Part shown: in pieces, positions 1 to 6,077 of the stretch
How positions within the stretch are numbered: position 1 is the stretch's first letter
Layout of the letters: every line of letters starts with the position of its first letter
Assembly (NCBI GenBank): GCA_020853515.1
Contig: JADYYU010000282.1
Span: forward strand, 1 to 7,687
From: Chitinophagaceae bacterium
GTDB taxonomy: Bacteria > Bacteroidota > Bacteroidia > Chitinophagales > Chitinophagaceae
Length of the DNA: 7,687 nucleotides
Direction: 5' to 3'
The notes under the pieces: generated by a model
Seen by the model: the letters and a program-made list of their open reading frames with translations, nothing else
The model's database searches: none
What the model was told of the DNA's origin: nothing
Position numbers and translations under genes: made by a program

Positions 1-362
1 ATGGCACTACCTTGTATCTATCACTGGCCAGCATCTTTGTCGCTCAGGCTTGTCAGGTCGATCTGAGTTTTGGCCAGCAACTGTTTATCGTTTTTACCCT
101 GATGATTACCAGTAAAGGCGTTGCCGGTGTGCCGCGCGCGTCCTTTGTGATCTTGCTGGGCACTATTGCATCTTTCGGTTTAAAAGAATGGCCGCTCTAT
201 ATCATTCTGGGTATCGACGCCCTGATGGATATGGCCCGCACCAGTGTGAATGTGCTGGGCAACTGCATCGCAAGTGCTGTGGTAGCGCGCTGGGAAGGTG
301 AACTCGATGATCAGAAAATGAACAGCATCAATGTATTAAGCAACGCAGTGGAAGGCGAATAA
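1..362 (+). CDS. Dicarboxylate/amino acid:cation symporter (SDF family), C-terminal part
   Basis: This is the last 119 residues of a sodium- or proton-coupled symporter for dicarboxylates or acidic amino acids (GltP/DctA/EAAT superfamily, inner membrane). The 5' end lies outside the window. The reading frame is open from base 3 and begins just after the DGT of the TM7 signature. HP2 is recognisable as SKGVAGVPRAS. TM8 carries DALMDMARTSVNVLGN, which supplies the two Asp, the Arg and Thr that bind substrate, and the Asn of the sodium site. By comparison with GltPh (recalled) the Arg equals R397 and argues for an acidic substrate. The final GN replaces the GD of archaeal and eukaryotic members, which is usual in bacterial dicarboxylate carriers. 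Which substrate is carried cannot be told from this part. The next gene starts 11 nt downstream, so read-through is likely. Confidence 0.93.
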   Translation, partial: GTTLYLSLASIFVAQACQVDLSFGQQLFIVFTLMITSKGVAGVPRASFVILLGTIASFGLKEWPLYIILGIDALMDMARTSVNVLGNCIASAVVARWEGELDDQKMNSINVLSNAVEGE

Positions 363-373
363 AAATCTGCAGC

Positions 374-1762
374 ATGTTATCACAAAAAAAAGCAGTTCAG
401 GTTCTATCACTGGCAGCCTATGCGCTGTTATTCGCTTTTGCATTTTTCTTTTATAAAGAACGTCTCAATGTTGATACCAGTTATTATTTTTTTAAAACTT
501 TGAATGAAAAGTGGTTTCACATAGAACACGACCGACTGGTACTGGGCATCGCTGAGTTGCCCGTTTGGTTGGGCAGCCTCATACAGGTTTCTCTCAAAAG
601 TATAGCCATCGCTTATTCACTATGGCATGTCGCATTCTTTTTTTTGATCGGGTTACTGATCAGTCTGCGATACAAACGACCTGAATACTTACTATTATTT
701 CTAATGCTGCAGTTAGTGGGCATTATTTATGGATTTGTCTGTCCTGTTTTTGAACAGTATTATGGTACGGCGCTGCTTGCCGCAATGTATATTATTTTGC
801 GAAATACAAAAAAATTATCTGCGCTTACCATCCTGATCCTGTTCGTATTGTCAGTTTTCGCGGTGAGCAGTCATCCATTTAATCTGATTCTTTATACGCT
901 GCTGTTGCTGCTCGACTTTGTTTACAGAAGAAACAAATTTTTGCTGTTAGGATTTCTAAGTCTGGTGCCGCTTTTTCTTATTTTTAAAATATTTCATGTC
1001 AGCGAATATGAAAAGGGAAAAGTAAGCTGGATCTTTGATCTTGTACACAACAAAACCTATCTGAAGTTGACTGAGATTTCGCATTGGAAAATGCATGCCC
1101 TCTATTTATTTCATTATTACAAAGAGGTTTTGCTGGCCCTATTGCTGTTTACAATACTGGCTTTTAGCCAAAAGCTCTATAGGCAACTGGCCCTGGTCAT
1201 TTTATTTTTTACAGGCACATTGATACTGATTAACTTTAGTTACGCCATTACGGAGTATTCGGGCTACAATGAGCAGGTCTGTTATTTATTGGTGCCTCTG
1301 GTATTGATCCCATTATTTACAGATGCTATACCTTCAGTAAAGAGCACATTTATCCTATATTCTTTGGTGATACTCACTTGCATAGTATTACCGTACCGGT
1401 TTTATCTGCAGTTTCAACTTGCAAAACAGCACAAAGTAAAAACAGAACGCGTCCTGCATTGGATCGGAGAGGCCAGGCAGAAGAATCAATGTAGAAATTA
1501 TGTATTATTCAATCAATTCAGTGATATCAGCACCTTAACAGGCTGGGATATTTCATACAGCAGTTTAATACTTTCTGCTTTTGAAAAAACACAAAGGCAG
1601 GTTACTATTGTTCCGCTCGAAGAAAATGTGACCACCGAAATCGACAGCATTGGTGCTGGCCGTTACTTATTCAGGTTTGGCGAAGCGGAACAAGTGAAAA
1701 AGCTGAACCGTCATTATTTTAACTTGTGTGAAAGCGGTCATTACCAGAATTTGTTTCCCTAA
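374..1762 (+). CDS. Uncharacterised polytopic membrane protein, GT-C glycosyltransferase-like layout
   Basis: I do not recognise a named family. The 462-residue protein is very hydrophobic, with about 10-11 likely membrane helices (roughly residues 8-26, 77-98, 103-123, 129-142, 148-165, 168-184, 187-206, 250-265, 271-290, 302-318, 324-341). A soluble C-terminal tail of about 120 residues follows. The first extracytoplasmic loop (28-75) holds an Asp (D34, in NVDTSYYF) and a charged HIEHDR stretch at 49-54. An acidic residue in the first loop and a soluble C-terminal domain are typical of polyprenyl-linked GT-C glycosyltransferases. This is a resemblance in architecture only, and no diagnostic motif proves it. 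The start is the ATG at 374, 11 nt after the preceding stop. No Shine-Dalgarno sequence is visible, as is normal for Bacteroidota. No sugar or lipid-carrier gene is adjacent to support a glycosylation role. It could instead be an unrelated multi-spanning protein. Confidence 0.85.
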   Translation: MLSQKKAVQVLSLAAYALLFAFAFFFYKERLNVDTSYYFFKTLNEKWFHIEHDRLVLGIAELPVWLGSLIQVSLKSIAIAYSLWHVAFFFLIGLLISLRYKRPEYLLLFLMLQLVGIIYGFVCPVFEQYYGTALLAAMYIILRNTKKLSALTILILFVLSVFAVSSHPFNLILYTLLLLLDFVYRRNKFLLLGFLSLVPLFLIFKIFHVSEYEKGKVSWIFDLVHNKTYLKLTEISHWKMHALYLFHYYKEVLLALLLFTILAFSQKLYRQLALVILFFTGTLILINFSYAITEYSGYNEQVCYLLVPLVLIPLFTDAIPSVKSTFILYSLVILTCIVLPYRFYLQFQLAKQHKVKTERVLHWIGEARQKNQCRNYVLFNQFSDISTLTGWDISYSSLILSAFEKTQRQVTIVPLEENVTTEIDSIGAGRYLFRFGEAEQVKKLNRHYFNLCESGHYQNLFP

Positions 1763-1795
1763 TGTATATTAGCATGCATAATAAAGCGGACACCT

Positions 1796-2440
1796 ATGTA
1801 TTTTAAAAGTAAGTTTAAAGATTTCGAATATAATAAAAACCGCATTGAAGCCTATAGCGACGCTGTCATTGCAATTGTAATTACCTTGCTCGTTCTTGAA
1901 TTAAAAGCACCACATTTCAAAAGCATGGATGTAAAGGAGTGTTTTCATCAGTTGGCCGAAAGTGCACCTGAATTATTTAGCTGGGCGATCAGCTTTTTGT
2001 TGGTGGGTGTTTACTGGTTGCAACATCACAATGTTTTACATATGGCAAAAAAAATTGACCTAAAAATAGTGATGATCAATCAGATTTCGCTGATGGGTAT
2101 TTGTCTGACACCGTTCACATCAGGATTGTTTGGTAATAACTACAACAATCCATTATCACTGACCTTACTTTCGCTGATCTTTTTATTGGTAAGCCTCACC
2201 TTATGCTGGCTGTATGGGTATATCGCGCGGAATTATCTGAAAGAAAGTTATGACCAGAAATCTGTGTTAAAAAATGTTCGTTTTTCTTATCTTGCAGGAC
2301 CCGGATTTTATTTGCTGGCTGCGCTTTGTTCGTGGTTTAGCTTAATTGCCGCCTACATTGTACTGATGCTTATTCCTGTGCTGTTTTTGTTTCCGCTGGA
2401 TAAAGAAAACAAAAGCAAAATGACGACAGAACACACCTAG
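1796..2440 (+). CDS. TMEM175 family (DUF1211) potassium channel subunit
   Basis: The protein has 214 residues and is predicted to form a potassium-selective channel in the inner membrane. Bacterial TMEM175 proteins have six helices per subunit and assemble as tetramers (established for the family). The diagnostic first helix is clear: R16-xxx-Y20-S21-D22 followed by AVIAIVITLLVLEL. This is the R-xxx-FSD signature with Phe replaced by Tyr, and the hydrophobic pore-lining residues follow it. The second helix region (about 60-78) carries FSWAISFLLVGVYWLQHH, with the conserved Trp and His residues. Further helices lie at about 88-108, 118-143, 163-178 and 179-200. The tail is short and charged. 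The length fits the single-repeat bacterial form. The ATG at 1796 places the signature close to the N-terminus, as expected. The gene lies 33 nt after the previous one and converges with pdhB. Confidence 0.92.
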   Translation: MYFKSKFKDFEYNKNRIEAYSDAVIAIVITLLVLELKAPHFKSMDVKECFHQLAESAPELFSWAISFLLVGVYWLQHHNVLHMAKKIDLKIVMINQISLMGICLTPFTSGLFGNNYNNPLSLTLLSLIFLLVSLTLCWLYGYIARNYLKESYDQKSVLKNVRFSYLAGPGFYLLAALCSWFSLIAAYIVLMLIPVLFLFPLDKENKSKMTTEHT

Positions 2441-2463
2441 ATCGCAGGGTAGGTCGTTAAATG

Positions 2464-2497
2464 AAAAATTACAGTAACTTCCTTCTATGGAGTTATT
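2464..2497 (-). terminator. Weak hairpin with T-run after pdhB (tentative)
   Basis: In the 55-nt convergent gap, bases 2473-2482 can pair with 2489-2497 around a 6-nt loop (TCC/GGA, one bulged T, then AAC/GTT, T/A, a G-T wobble and A/T). Read on the minus strand, the stem is followed by TAATTTTT, so it could terminate pdhB transcripts. The stem overlaps the pdhB stop codon and is AT-rich, so it is weak. It would not serve the opposite direction well. Confidence 0.3.
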
Positions 2498-3479
2498 ATT
2501 TCACGGCATACATAATCTCCTTCACCGCCTTCACCGTCTTAGCAACATCAGGCAAATGTGCAGCTACCAGATTGGCAGCATAGTGCATGCTGGTATCGGT
2601 ATTATTGACCCTTCTGATCGGCGCATCGAGGTAGTCAAATGCGTCTTTCTGAACTCTGTATGTAATTTCAGTAGAAATACTGCCAAACGGCCACTGCTCT
2701 TCTACAATTACCAGTCTATTTGTTTTTTTTACTGACTGAATAATGGTTGCGGTATCGAGTGGTCGGATCGTTCTGAGATCTATTACTTCAGCACTAATGC
2801 CTTCTTTTTCAAGTTCTGCAGCCGCGTTAAGGGCCACTTTCATCATTTTATTAAATGAAACGATGGTGACATCTGTGCCGGCTCTTTTTACATCGGCCTT
2901 TCCGATCGGTATCAGGTATTCTTCTTCAGGAACATGTCCCATATCGCCGTACATCACCTCACTCTCCATAAAAACAACAGGATCATTATCGCGGATCGCA
3001 CTTTTTAATAAGCCTTTTGCATCATAGGGATTAGAAACAGAGATCACCTTCAAACCCGGAATATTGGCATACCAGCTTTCAAAAGCAGTGGAATGCTGAG
3101 CACCCAATTGCCCGGCCGAACCATTTGGTCCTCTGAAAACGATCGGGCAGCTAAACTGTCCGCCACTCATAGCCAGCATTTTAGAGGCATGATTAAAGAT
3201 CTGGTCGAGCGGTAATACAGCAAAGTTCCAGGTCATAAATTCTACAATGGGTCGCAATCCGTTAGAAGCAGCACCGACACCAATGGCAGCAAATCCCAGT
3301 TCGGCTATGGGTGTATCAATAACCCGCTTTTCGCCAAATTCTGCCAGCATACCCTGACTGACCTTATAGGCTCCATTGTATTCTGCAACCTCTTCTCCCA
3401 TCAGAAAAACATTTTCATCTAAACGCATTTCTTCCTGCATAGCTTCACGCAAGGCTTGTCTGAATGCAATTTCTCTCAT
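2496..3479 (-). CDS. pdhB: Pyruvate dehydrogenase E1 component, beta subunit
   Basis: The E1 beta chain pairs with E1 alpha to decarboxylate pyruvate with thiamine diphosphate and acetylate the E2 lipoyl group, feeding acetyl-CoA into the TCA cycle (cytoplasm). With the ATG at 3479 it has 327 residues, the normal length for the bacterial subunit. Visible family blocks are MREIAFRQALREAMQEEM at the start, GEEVAEYNGAYKVSQG (28-43), and DTPIAELGF (55-63), whose Glu60 contacts the cofactor. RGPNGSAGQLGAQHS (116-130) includes the conserved His129. The transketolase C-terminal domain follows with VIDLRTIRPLD (232-242) and VIVEEQWPFGSI (257-268). An upstream TTG at 3530 in the same frame would add 17 unconserved residues, but it overlaps the likely -7 promoter box, so 3479 is preferred. 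No E1 alpha, E2 or E3 gene is adjacent. I recall that a separate pdhB is common in Bacteroidota. Confidence 0.96.
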   Translation of the reverse strand: MREIAFRQALREAMQEEMRLDENVFLMGEEVAEYNGAYKVSQGMLAEFGEKRVIDTPIAELGFAAIGVGAASNGLRPIVEFMTWNFAVLPLDQIFNHASKMLAMSGGQFSCPIVFRGPNGSAGQLGAQHSTAFESWYANIPGLKVISVSNPYDAKGLLKSAIRDNDPVVFMESEVMYGDMGHVPEEEYLIPIGKADVKRAGTDVTIVSFNKMMKVALNAAAELEKEGISAEVIDLRTIRPLDTATIIQSVKKTNRLVIVEEQWPFGSISTEITYRVQKDAFDYLDAPIRRVNNTDTSMHYAANLVAAHLPDVAKTVKAVKEIMYAVK

Positions 3480-3527
3480 AGCTCGTTTCTTTTTAGTGTG
3501 TAAAAGTAATGATTCGTCTACTTTTAG

Positions 3528-3535
3528 CAAACATA
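3528..3535 (-). promoter_or_regulatory. Bacteroidota-type -7 element of pdhB
   Basis: Read on the minus strand these bases are TATGTTTG, an exact match to the Bacteroidota sigma-70 (SigABfr type) -7 consensus TAnnTTTG. They lie about 50 nt upstream of the preferred pdhB start, giving a leader of roughly 40 nt. A TTG lies only 13 nt further upstream, shorter than the usual spacing of about 20, so the -33 element is unconvincing. Confidence 0.45.
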
Positions 3536-3704
3536 ATTATTATTTTGACAAAAGTTTCTTTTGCACTTTGGAGCTTGTATTGAACATACAGTTCCCCTGA
3601 CAATAACTGACGGTTACATCATTTAAAATTTCATACGCAGTTGCAACAGTAAATTATGTAAAGATTGCGCGAAGTCATGTAACAACCCTGACTGCTTTTG
3701 GTTG

Positions 3705-3712
3705 CACCTTTG
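3705..3712 (+). promoter_or_regulatory. Possible -7 element of the 3735 gene
   Basis: CACCTTTG matches TAnnTTTG at five of six defined positions. It lies 22 nt before the ATG at 3735, which would give a short leader of about 15 nt. No TTTG or TTG sits at the expected -33 distance, so this is a weak call. Confidence 0.25.
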
Positions 3713-3734
3713 TATCTCAAAATATGACACAATA

Positions 3735-4160
3735 ATGAAGTGGATCTGGACGATAGGTATGATGCTGTTAACTGCAAGTGGACTGATTGCACAAACTGCC
3801 AATGTAGTAAGTAACGAACAAACAGGATGGAAAAAAATTGCGCTGACGACCGTTAATTTTGAAGAAAATAGTAAGGAAATGCTGATAGCCGGCAAGGAAA
3901 CGTACCGGTCAATTTATTTCAGAGTCGCAGCCGGACAGGTCAATGTGCTCAGCTTGGAAGTTTATTTTGAAAATGGTAATAAACAGGATTTTGCGGTGAA
4001 TGAAACCGTAAAAACGAATACGAATACAAAAGAACTCGACCTGACCGGTGAAGAACGGATTATAAAAAAGATTATAATAAAATATGCCGCCGTTGCGAAT
4101 GCAGACGACAAAGAAGCAAGACTGGAATTATGGGCGAGTCAGATAAAGAACATAAGGTAA
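3735..4160 (+). CDS. Small exported protein of unknown function, beta-rich
   Basis: The protein has 141 residues. An N-terminal signal peptide is clear (MKW, then a hydrophobic core, ending SGLIA before Q20), so it is exported to the periplasm or beyond. The mature part has alternating hydrophobic and polar stretches that suggest a beta-sandwich: WKKIALTTVNF, YRSIYFRVAAGQVNVLSLEVYFENG, then KELDLTGEERIIKKIIIKYA and ARLELWA. The pattern W-K-x-I ... EVYFENG-x-x-Q-D-F ... LDLTGEERxIKKI recalls short secreted proteins of the DUF2541 kind found in many bacteria. That is memory of the pattern and is not proven. No catalytic residues are evident and the mature protein has no cysteines. The frame extends upstream to a TTG at 3702, but the signal peptide fits the ATG at 3735. 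The gene is divergent from pdhB and followed by a strong terminator, so it is probably monocistronic. Confidence 0.82.
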   Translation: MKWIWTIGMMLLTASGLIAQTANVVSNEQTGWKKIALTTVNFEENSKEMLIAGKETYRSIYFRVAAGQVNVLSLEVYFENGNKQDFAVNETVKTNTNTKELDLTGEERIIKKIIIKYAAVANADDKEARLELWASQIKNIR

Positions 4161-4180
4161 TTAAAGATCTCTTTTGCTTT

Positions 4181-4220
4181 TAAACCATCATGATTAAAAG
4201 TGGTGCTTTAATCAGGTTTA
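4181..4220 (+). other. Bulged stem-loop in the 3' untranslated region
   Basis: TGATTAAA (4191-4198) pairs perfectly with TTTAATCA (4207-4214) around an 8-nt loop. After a 4-nt bulge (ATCA, 4187-4190), TAAACC (4181-4186) pairs with GGTTTA (4215-4220). That makes 14 base pairs in all, beginning 20 nt after the stop codon and ending 13 nt before the terminator hairpin. It has no T-run of its own, so it is not a second terminator. It could protect the 3' end or form part of a small RNA. This is a structural observation only. Confidence 0.5.
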
Positions 4221-4233
4221 TATGCAGATGAAT

Positions 4234-4263
4234 GGGCCCTGGAAACAGGGCTCTATTTTTTTT
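4234..4263 (+). terminator. Intrinsic terminator of the 3735-4160 gene
   Basis: GGGCCCTG (4234-4241) pairs with CAGGGCTC (4246-4253), eight pairs with one G-T wobble. A GAAA tetraloop of the stable GNRA class closes the stem. A run of eight T follows at 4256-4263. This is a textbook rho-independent terminator reading rightwards, and the opposite strand has no T-run, so it acts in one direction. It separates the small exported protein from the GTG-start gene downstream. Confidence 0.92.
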
Positions 4264-4342
4264 ACTGCTCAGTATCGTACTATCAGCAGATTGAATCAAA
4301 TCACTGCGTCTGCAAATATGACACCATCACTTATTTAGAAAT

Positions 4343-4394
4343 ACCTGAAATTCTCCTCACGCTTCATTAGTTTAGCAGGGTGAAAATTTCAGGT
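4343..4394 (+). promoter_or_regulatory. Inverted repeat enclosing the GTG start of the 4380 gene
   Basis: ACCTGAAATT (4343-4352) is an exact inverted copy of AATTTCAGGT (4385-4394). Inside it TCAC (4357-4360) can pair with GTGA (4380-4383), so the GTG start codon would lie in the stem below a 19-nt loop. If transcribed, this could limit ribosome access to the start. A 10-bp inverted repeat with this spacing could arise by chance in a window of this size, so function is uncertain. Confidence 0.35.
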
Positions 4395-4913
4395 TTCTGC
4401 TATCTGTTTATGCTTGTAAGCATCAACGCTTTCTGCCAGTCCAAATCTGTGCAGGACGATATGACGCACTTCCAAAATAGGGAACAAATTGTGTATTGTC
4501 TGCAGTTGCCATTGCATGAGTACTTACAGCCGCAATCTCCGGTGAAGGCCGCTTTTGTGTTTAAAAATAAAAAAGACCGCAGCCTGAAAATGAGCGTACA
4601 GGGATTTTTCAAAACTACGCCCGACGAACGTTTTGAACAATACATAGATTCGAGGTATACGAAGGCTGCCCATACACCGGCTAAGACGATACTTAAAAGT
4701 GAGATGAATAAGACAAGCGGCTGCTATTATGAGTTATATTACCTGCAGAATTCTGCAAAGGCCTTCCGTATGCTCGAAATGATCTGGGTGAGAAGTGAGG
4801 ATGTCGTAATTTTAAAAGTTAAATTCCCGGTCAAAGCGCTCGGCGTATGGATGCAGCGAATCGATCGTTTAATAAAAATGAATAGCCACTGCGAACCTGA
4901 TGACGAAAACTGA
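4380..4913 (+). CDS. Exported protein of unknown function
   Basis: I do not recognise this 177-residue protein. It starts with a typical signal peptide (MKIS, hydrophobic core 5-18, AFC before Q20). The residue before Cys19 is Phe, so this is not a good lipobox and a soluble periplasmic or secreted protein is more likely. The mature part is mixed alpha/beta with many aromatic and basic residues: a strand pair around AAFVFKNKKDRSLKMSVQGFF (57-77), an acidic PDERFEQYID segment (81-90), and hydrophobic strands VVILKVKF (142-149). Cysteines at 40, 115 and 171 could form a disulfide in the periplasm. The start is GTG at 4380. The next in-frame ATG (4410) would destroy the signal peptide. The gene stands alone, between a terminator and a long non-coding gap. 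Confidence 0.78.
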   Translation: MKISGFCYLFMLVSINAFCQSKSVQDDMTHFQNREQIVYCLQLPLHEYLQPQSPVKAAFVFKNKKDRSLKMSVQGFFKTTPDERFEQYIDSRYTKAAHTPAKTILKSEMNKTSGCYYELYYLQNSAKAFRMLEMIWVRSEDVVILKVKFPVKALGVWMQRIDRLIKMNSHCEPDDEN

Positions 4914-4939
4914 TAGTCGGGTTTCATCATCCATCAAGT

Positions 4940-4956
4940 GATTTAAAATTTAAATC
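4940..4956. repeat. 17-nt AT-rich palindrome
   Basis: GATTTAAA and TTTAAATC flank a single central A, giving perfect 8-bp arms 26 nt after the stop codon of the 4380 gene. It could be a protein-binding site. As RNA the arms are too close to form a normal hairpin loop, and there is no T-run, so it is not a standard terminator. Confidence 0.6.
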
Positions 4957-5086
4957 CCGCCATACCGCATTTCTCCTGTCCGACAGAAATATAAATAAAC
5001 GCTGCTCATAAATGATCGTCATTATTTACGTATCTGTCACTCTTGATGTAAGTTTAACAGTCCGGAAAATAAGGCCCAGTGTGCAA

Positions 5087-5148
5087 AGCGGGTCCCGCTA
5101 AGTCGCTTGGAGCAGGAGATAGGCGAGTTTAGCTCAACAGGCTGCGAC
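5087..5148 (+). promoter_or_regulatory. Foldable GC-rich segment upstream of the desaturase
   Basis: AGCGGG (5087-5092) and CCCGCT (5094-5099) form an inverted repeat around one T. Directly after it GTCGC (5102-5106) can pair with GCGAC (5144-5148), TT with AA, and GAGC (5110-5113) with GCTC (5132-5135), leaving an 18-nt inner loop. It ends 80 nt before the desaturase start. It may be a structured leader or small RNA. I cannot match it to a known riboswitch, and pairing alone is weak evidence. Confidence 0.3.
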
Positions 5149-5228
5149 ATACATGCAGGCAAATGTTGTAAATAAACAGGGTAGTATGGCCAATTCGTTG
5201 TATCTTCAAAAACTTATTTTTTCAATGA

Positions 5229-5966
5229 ATGCTTGCAATACTTATCTTTTTTACTCTCCACTGGTTTCTTTCCCTCTTCTTTCACTCATTTTTTCTGCAC
5301 CGATTTGCAACGCATCAAATGTTCACAACGAGCAAACGATGGGAAAGAACTTTTTACTTAATAACCTGGATCTTGCAGGGTTCATCCTTTTTAGTACCCC
5401 GGGCCTATGGTATTTTACACCGTATGCACCACGAACATAGTGATACCAAGGAAGATCCGCATTCACCCCATTTCTTTACAGACGTTTGGCAAATGATGAA
5501 AAGTACACACCATATGTTCCGTAGTCTTGTGCAGCGAAAGTACACACCCGATGCCCAGTTCACCAAAGACTATCTGCCTGAGTGGGACCGGCTTGACAAA
5601 TTTGGCAATCATGTGATCACACGCATCGCCTTTGCGTTAATTTATATTGGCTTCTATCTCTATTTTGCACCGAGTTATTGGTTTTTCTTATTGTTGCCCG
5701 TGCATTTTTTTATGGGCGCTGTGCAGGGGGCCATTGTAAATTGGTGTGGACATAAGTACGGATATTCAAATTACGACAACGGCGACAAATCGAAAAACAG
5801 CAGTCCGTGGGGCATCTTGCTAATGGGTGAACTGTTTCAGAACAATCACCATTTTGATAGTCAGGACGCCAATTTTGCAAAAAAATGGTATGAATTTGAC
5901 CTTACTTTTTTGATCATGAAGGTGATGGACAAAGCCAGGATCATACAAATAATTCGTGTAATCTGA
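5229..5966 (+). CDS. Acyl-CoA desaturase (fatty acid delta-9 type)
   Basis: This 245-residue membrane-bound di-iron enzyme inserts a cis double bond into fatty acyl chains, adjusting membrane fluidity. Histidine boxes are in order: H19-SFF-L-H24 (HxxxxH), H64-RM-H67-H68 (HxxHH), then N171-WCG-H175, matching the Asn/His ligand pair of stearoyl-CoA desaturase. Last comes Q204-NN-H207-H208 in GELFQNNHH. Gln in place of the first His of the last box is, as I recall, usual in the Bacteroidota branch. Hydrophobic segments lie at about 2-24, 41-58, 131-147 and 150-170. The start ATG at 5229 puts the first helix at residue 2, as in relatives. The enzyme needs oxygen and an electron donor, and none is encoded nearby. 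The gene is 111 nt upstream of the VOC gene, which seems to have its own promoter. Confidence 0.94.
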   Translation: MLAILIFFTLHWFLSLFFHSFFLHRFATHQMFTTSKRWERTFYLITWILQGSSFLVPRAYGILHRMHHEHSDTKEDPHSPHFFTDVWQMMKSTHHMFRSLVQRKYTPDAQFTKDYLPEWDRLDKFGNHVITRIAFALIYIGFYLYFAPSYWFFLLLPVHFFMGAVQGAIVNWCGHKYGYSNYDNGDKSKNSSPWGILLMGELFQNNHHFDSQDANFAKKWYEFDLTFLIMKVMDKARIIQIIRVI

Positions 5967-6056
5967 TTATATCCATTTTACGGGCTTTCGAATTTGTCCT
6001 TAATATTTTACAATAATTTCATTTGCAATGGCTATGTCCGTTGCTTACATCTGCCT

Positions 6057-6064
6057 TATTTTTG
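6057..6064 (+). promoter_or_regulatory. Bacteroidota-type -7 element of the VOC gene
   Basis: TATTTTTG fits TAnnTTTG exactly. TATG at 6033-6036 lies 20 nt upstream, a one-mismatch version of the -33 TTTG at the normal spacing. The box ends 13 nt before the ATG at 6078 and 22 nt before the one at 6087, so the leader would be short. This suggests the VOC gene can be transcribed independently of the desaturase. Confidence 0.45.
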
Positions 6065-6077
6065 CAGCAAAAAAAAG

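Larger units (their letters stand above)
4914..5228. other. Non-coding gap before the desaturase gene
   Basis: No convincing gene lies here. The one frame that crosses its right end (5153-5440) is a shadow of the desaturase. The left part is AT-rich and includes a 17-nt palindrome (4940-4956). The stretch 5075-5150 is clearly more GC-rich than its surroundings and can form hairpins. No tRNA can be completed and no clean promoter is visible. TATCTTCA at 5201-5208 is a poor match to the -7 consensus, and a TTG at 5166-5168 is too far from it. Confidence 0.6.

Noticed and set aside
3640..3647. 8-nt palindrome GTTGCAAC upstream of the 3735 gene
   Set aside because: It does not extend beyond 8 bases and has no second copy in the region, so chance explains it.
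5087..5148. Possible integron attC site or recombination site
   Set aside because: There are inverted repeats but no properly placed GTTRRRY/RYYYAAC core pair, and no integrase is nearby.
5101..5175. Possible tRNA or tRNA remnant around TTTAGCTCAAC
   Set aside because: The string resembles a D-arm, but no T-arm (GGTTCGAATCC-like) follows at the right distance and no acceptor stem closes.
5153..5440. 95-residue open frame overlapping the desaturase start
   Set aside because: It is out of frame with the histidine-box protein and shows no family features; it is a shadow of the desaturase gene.
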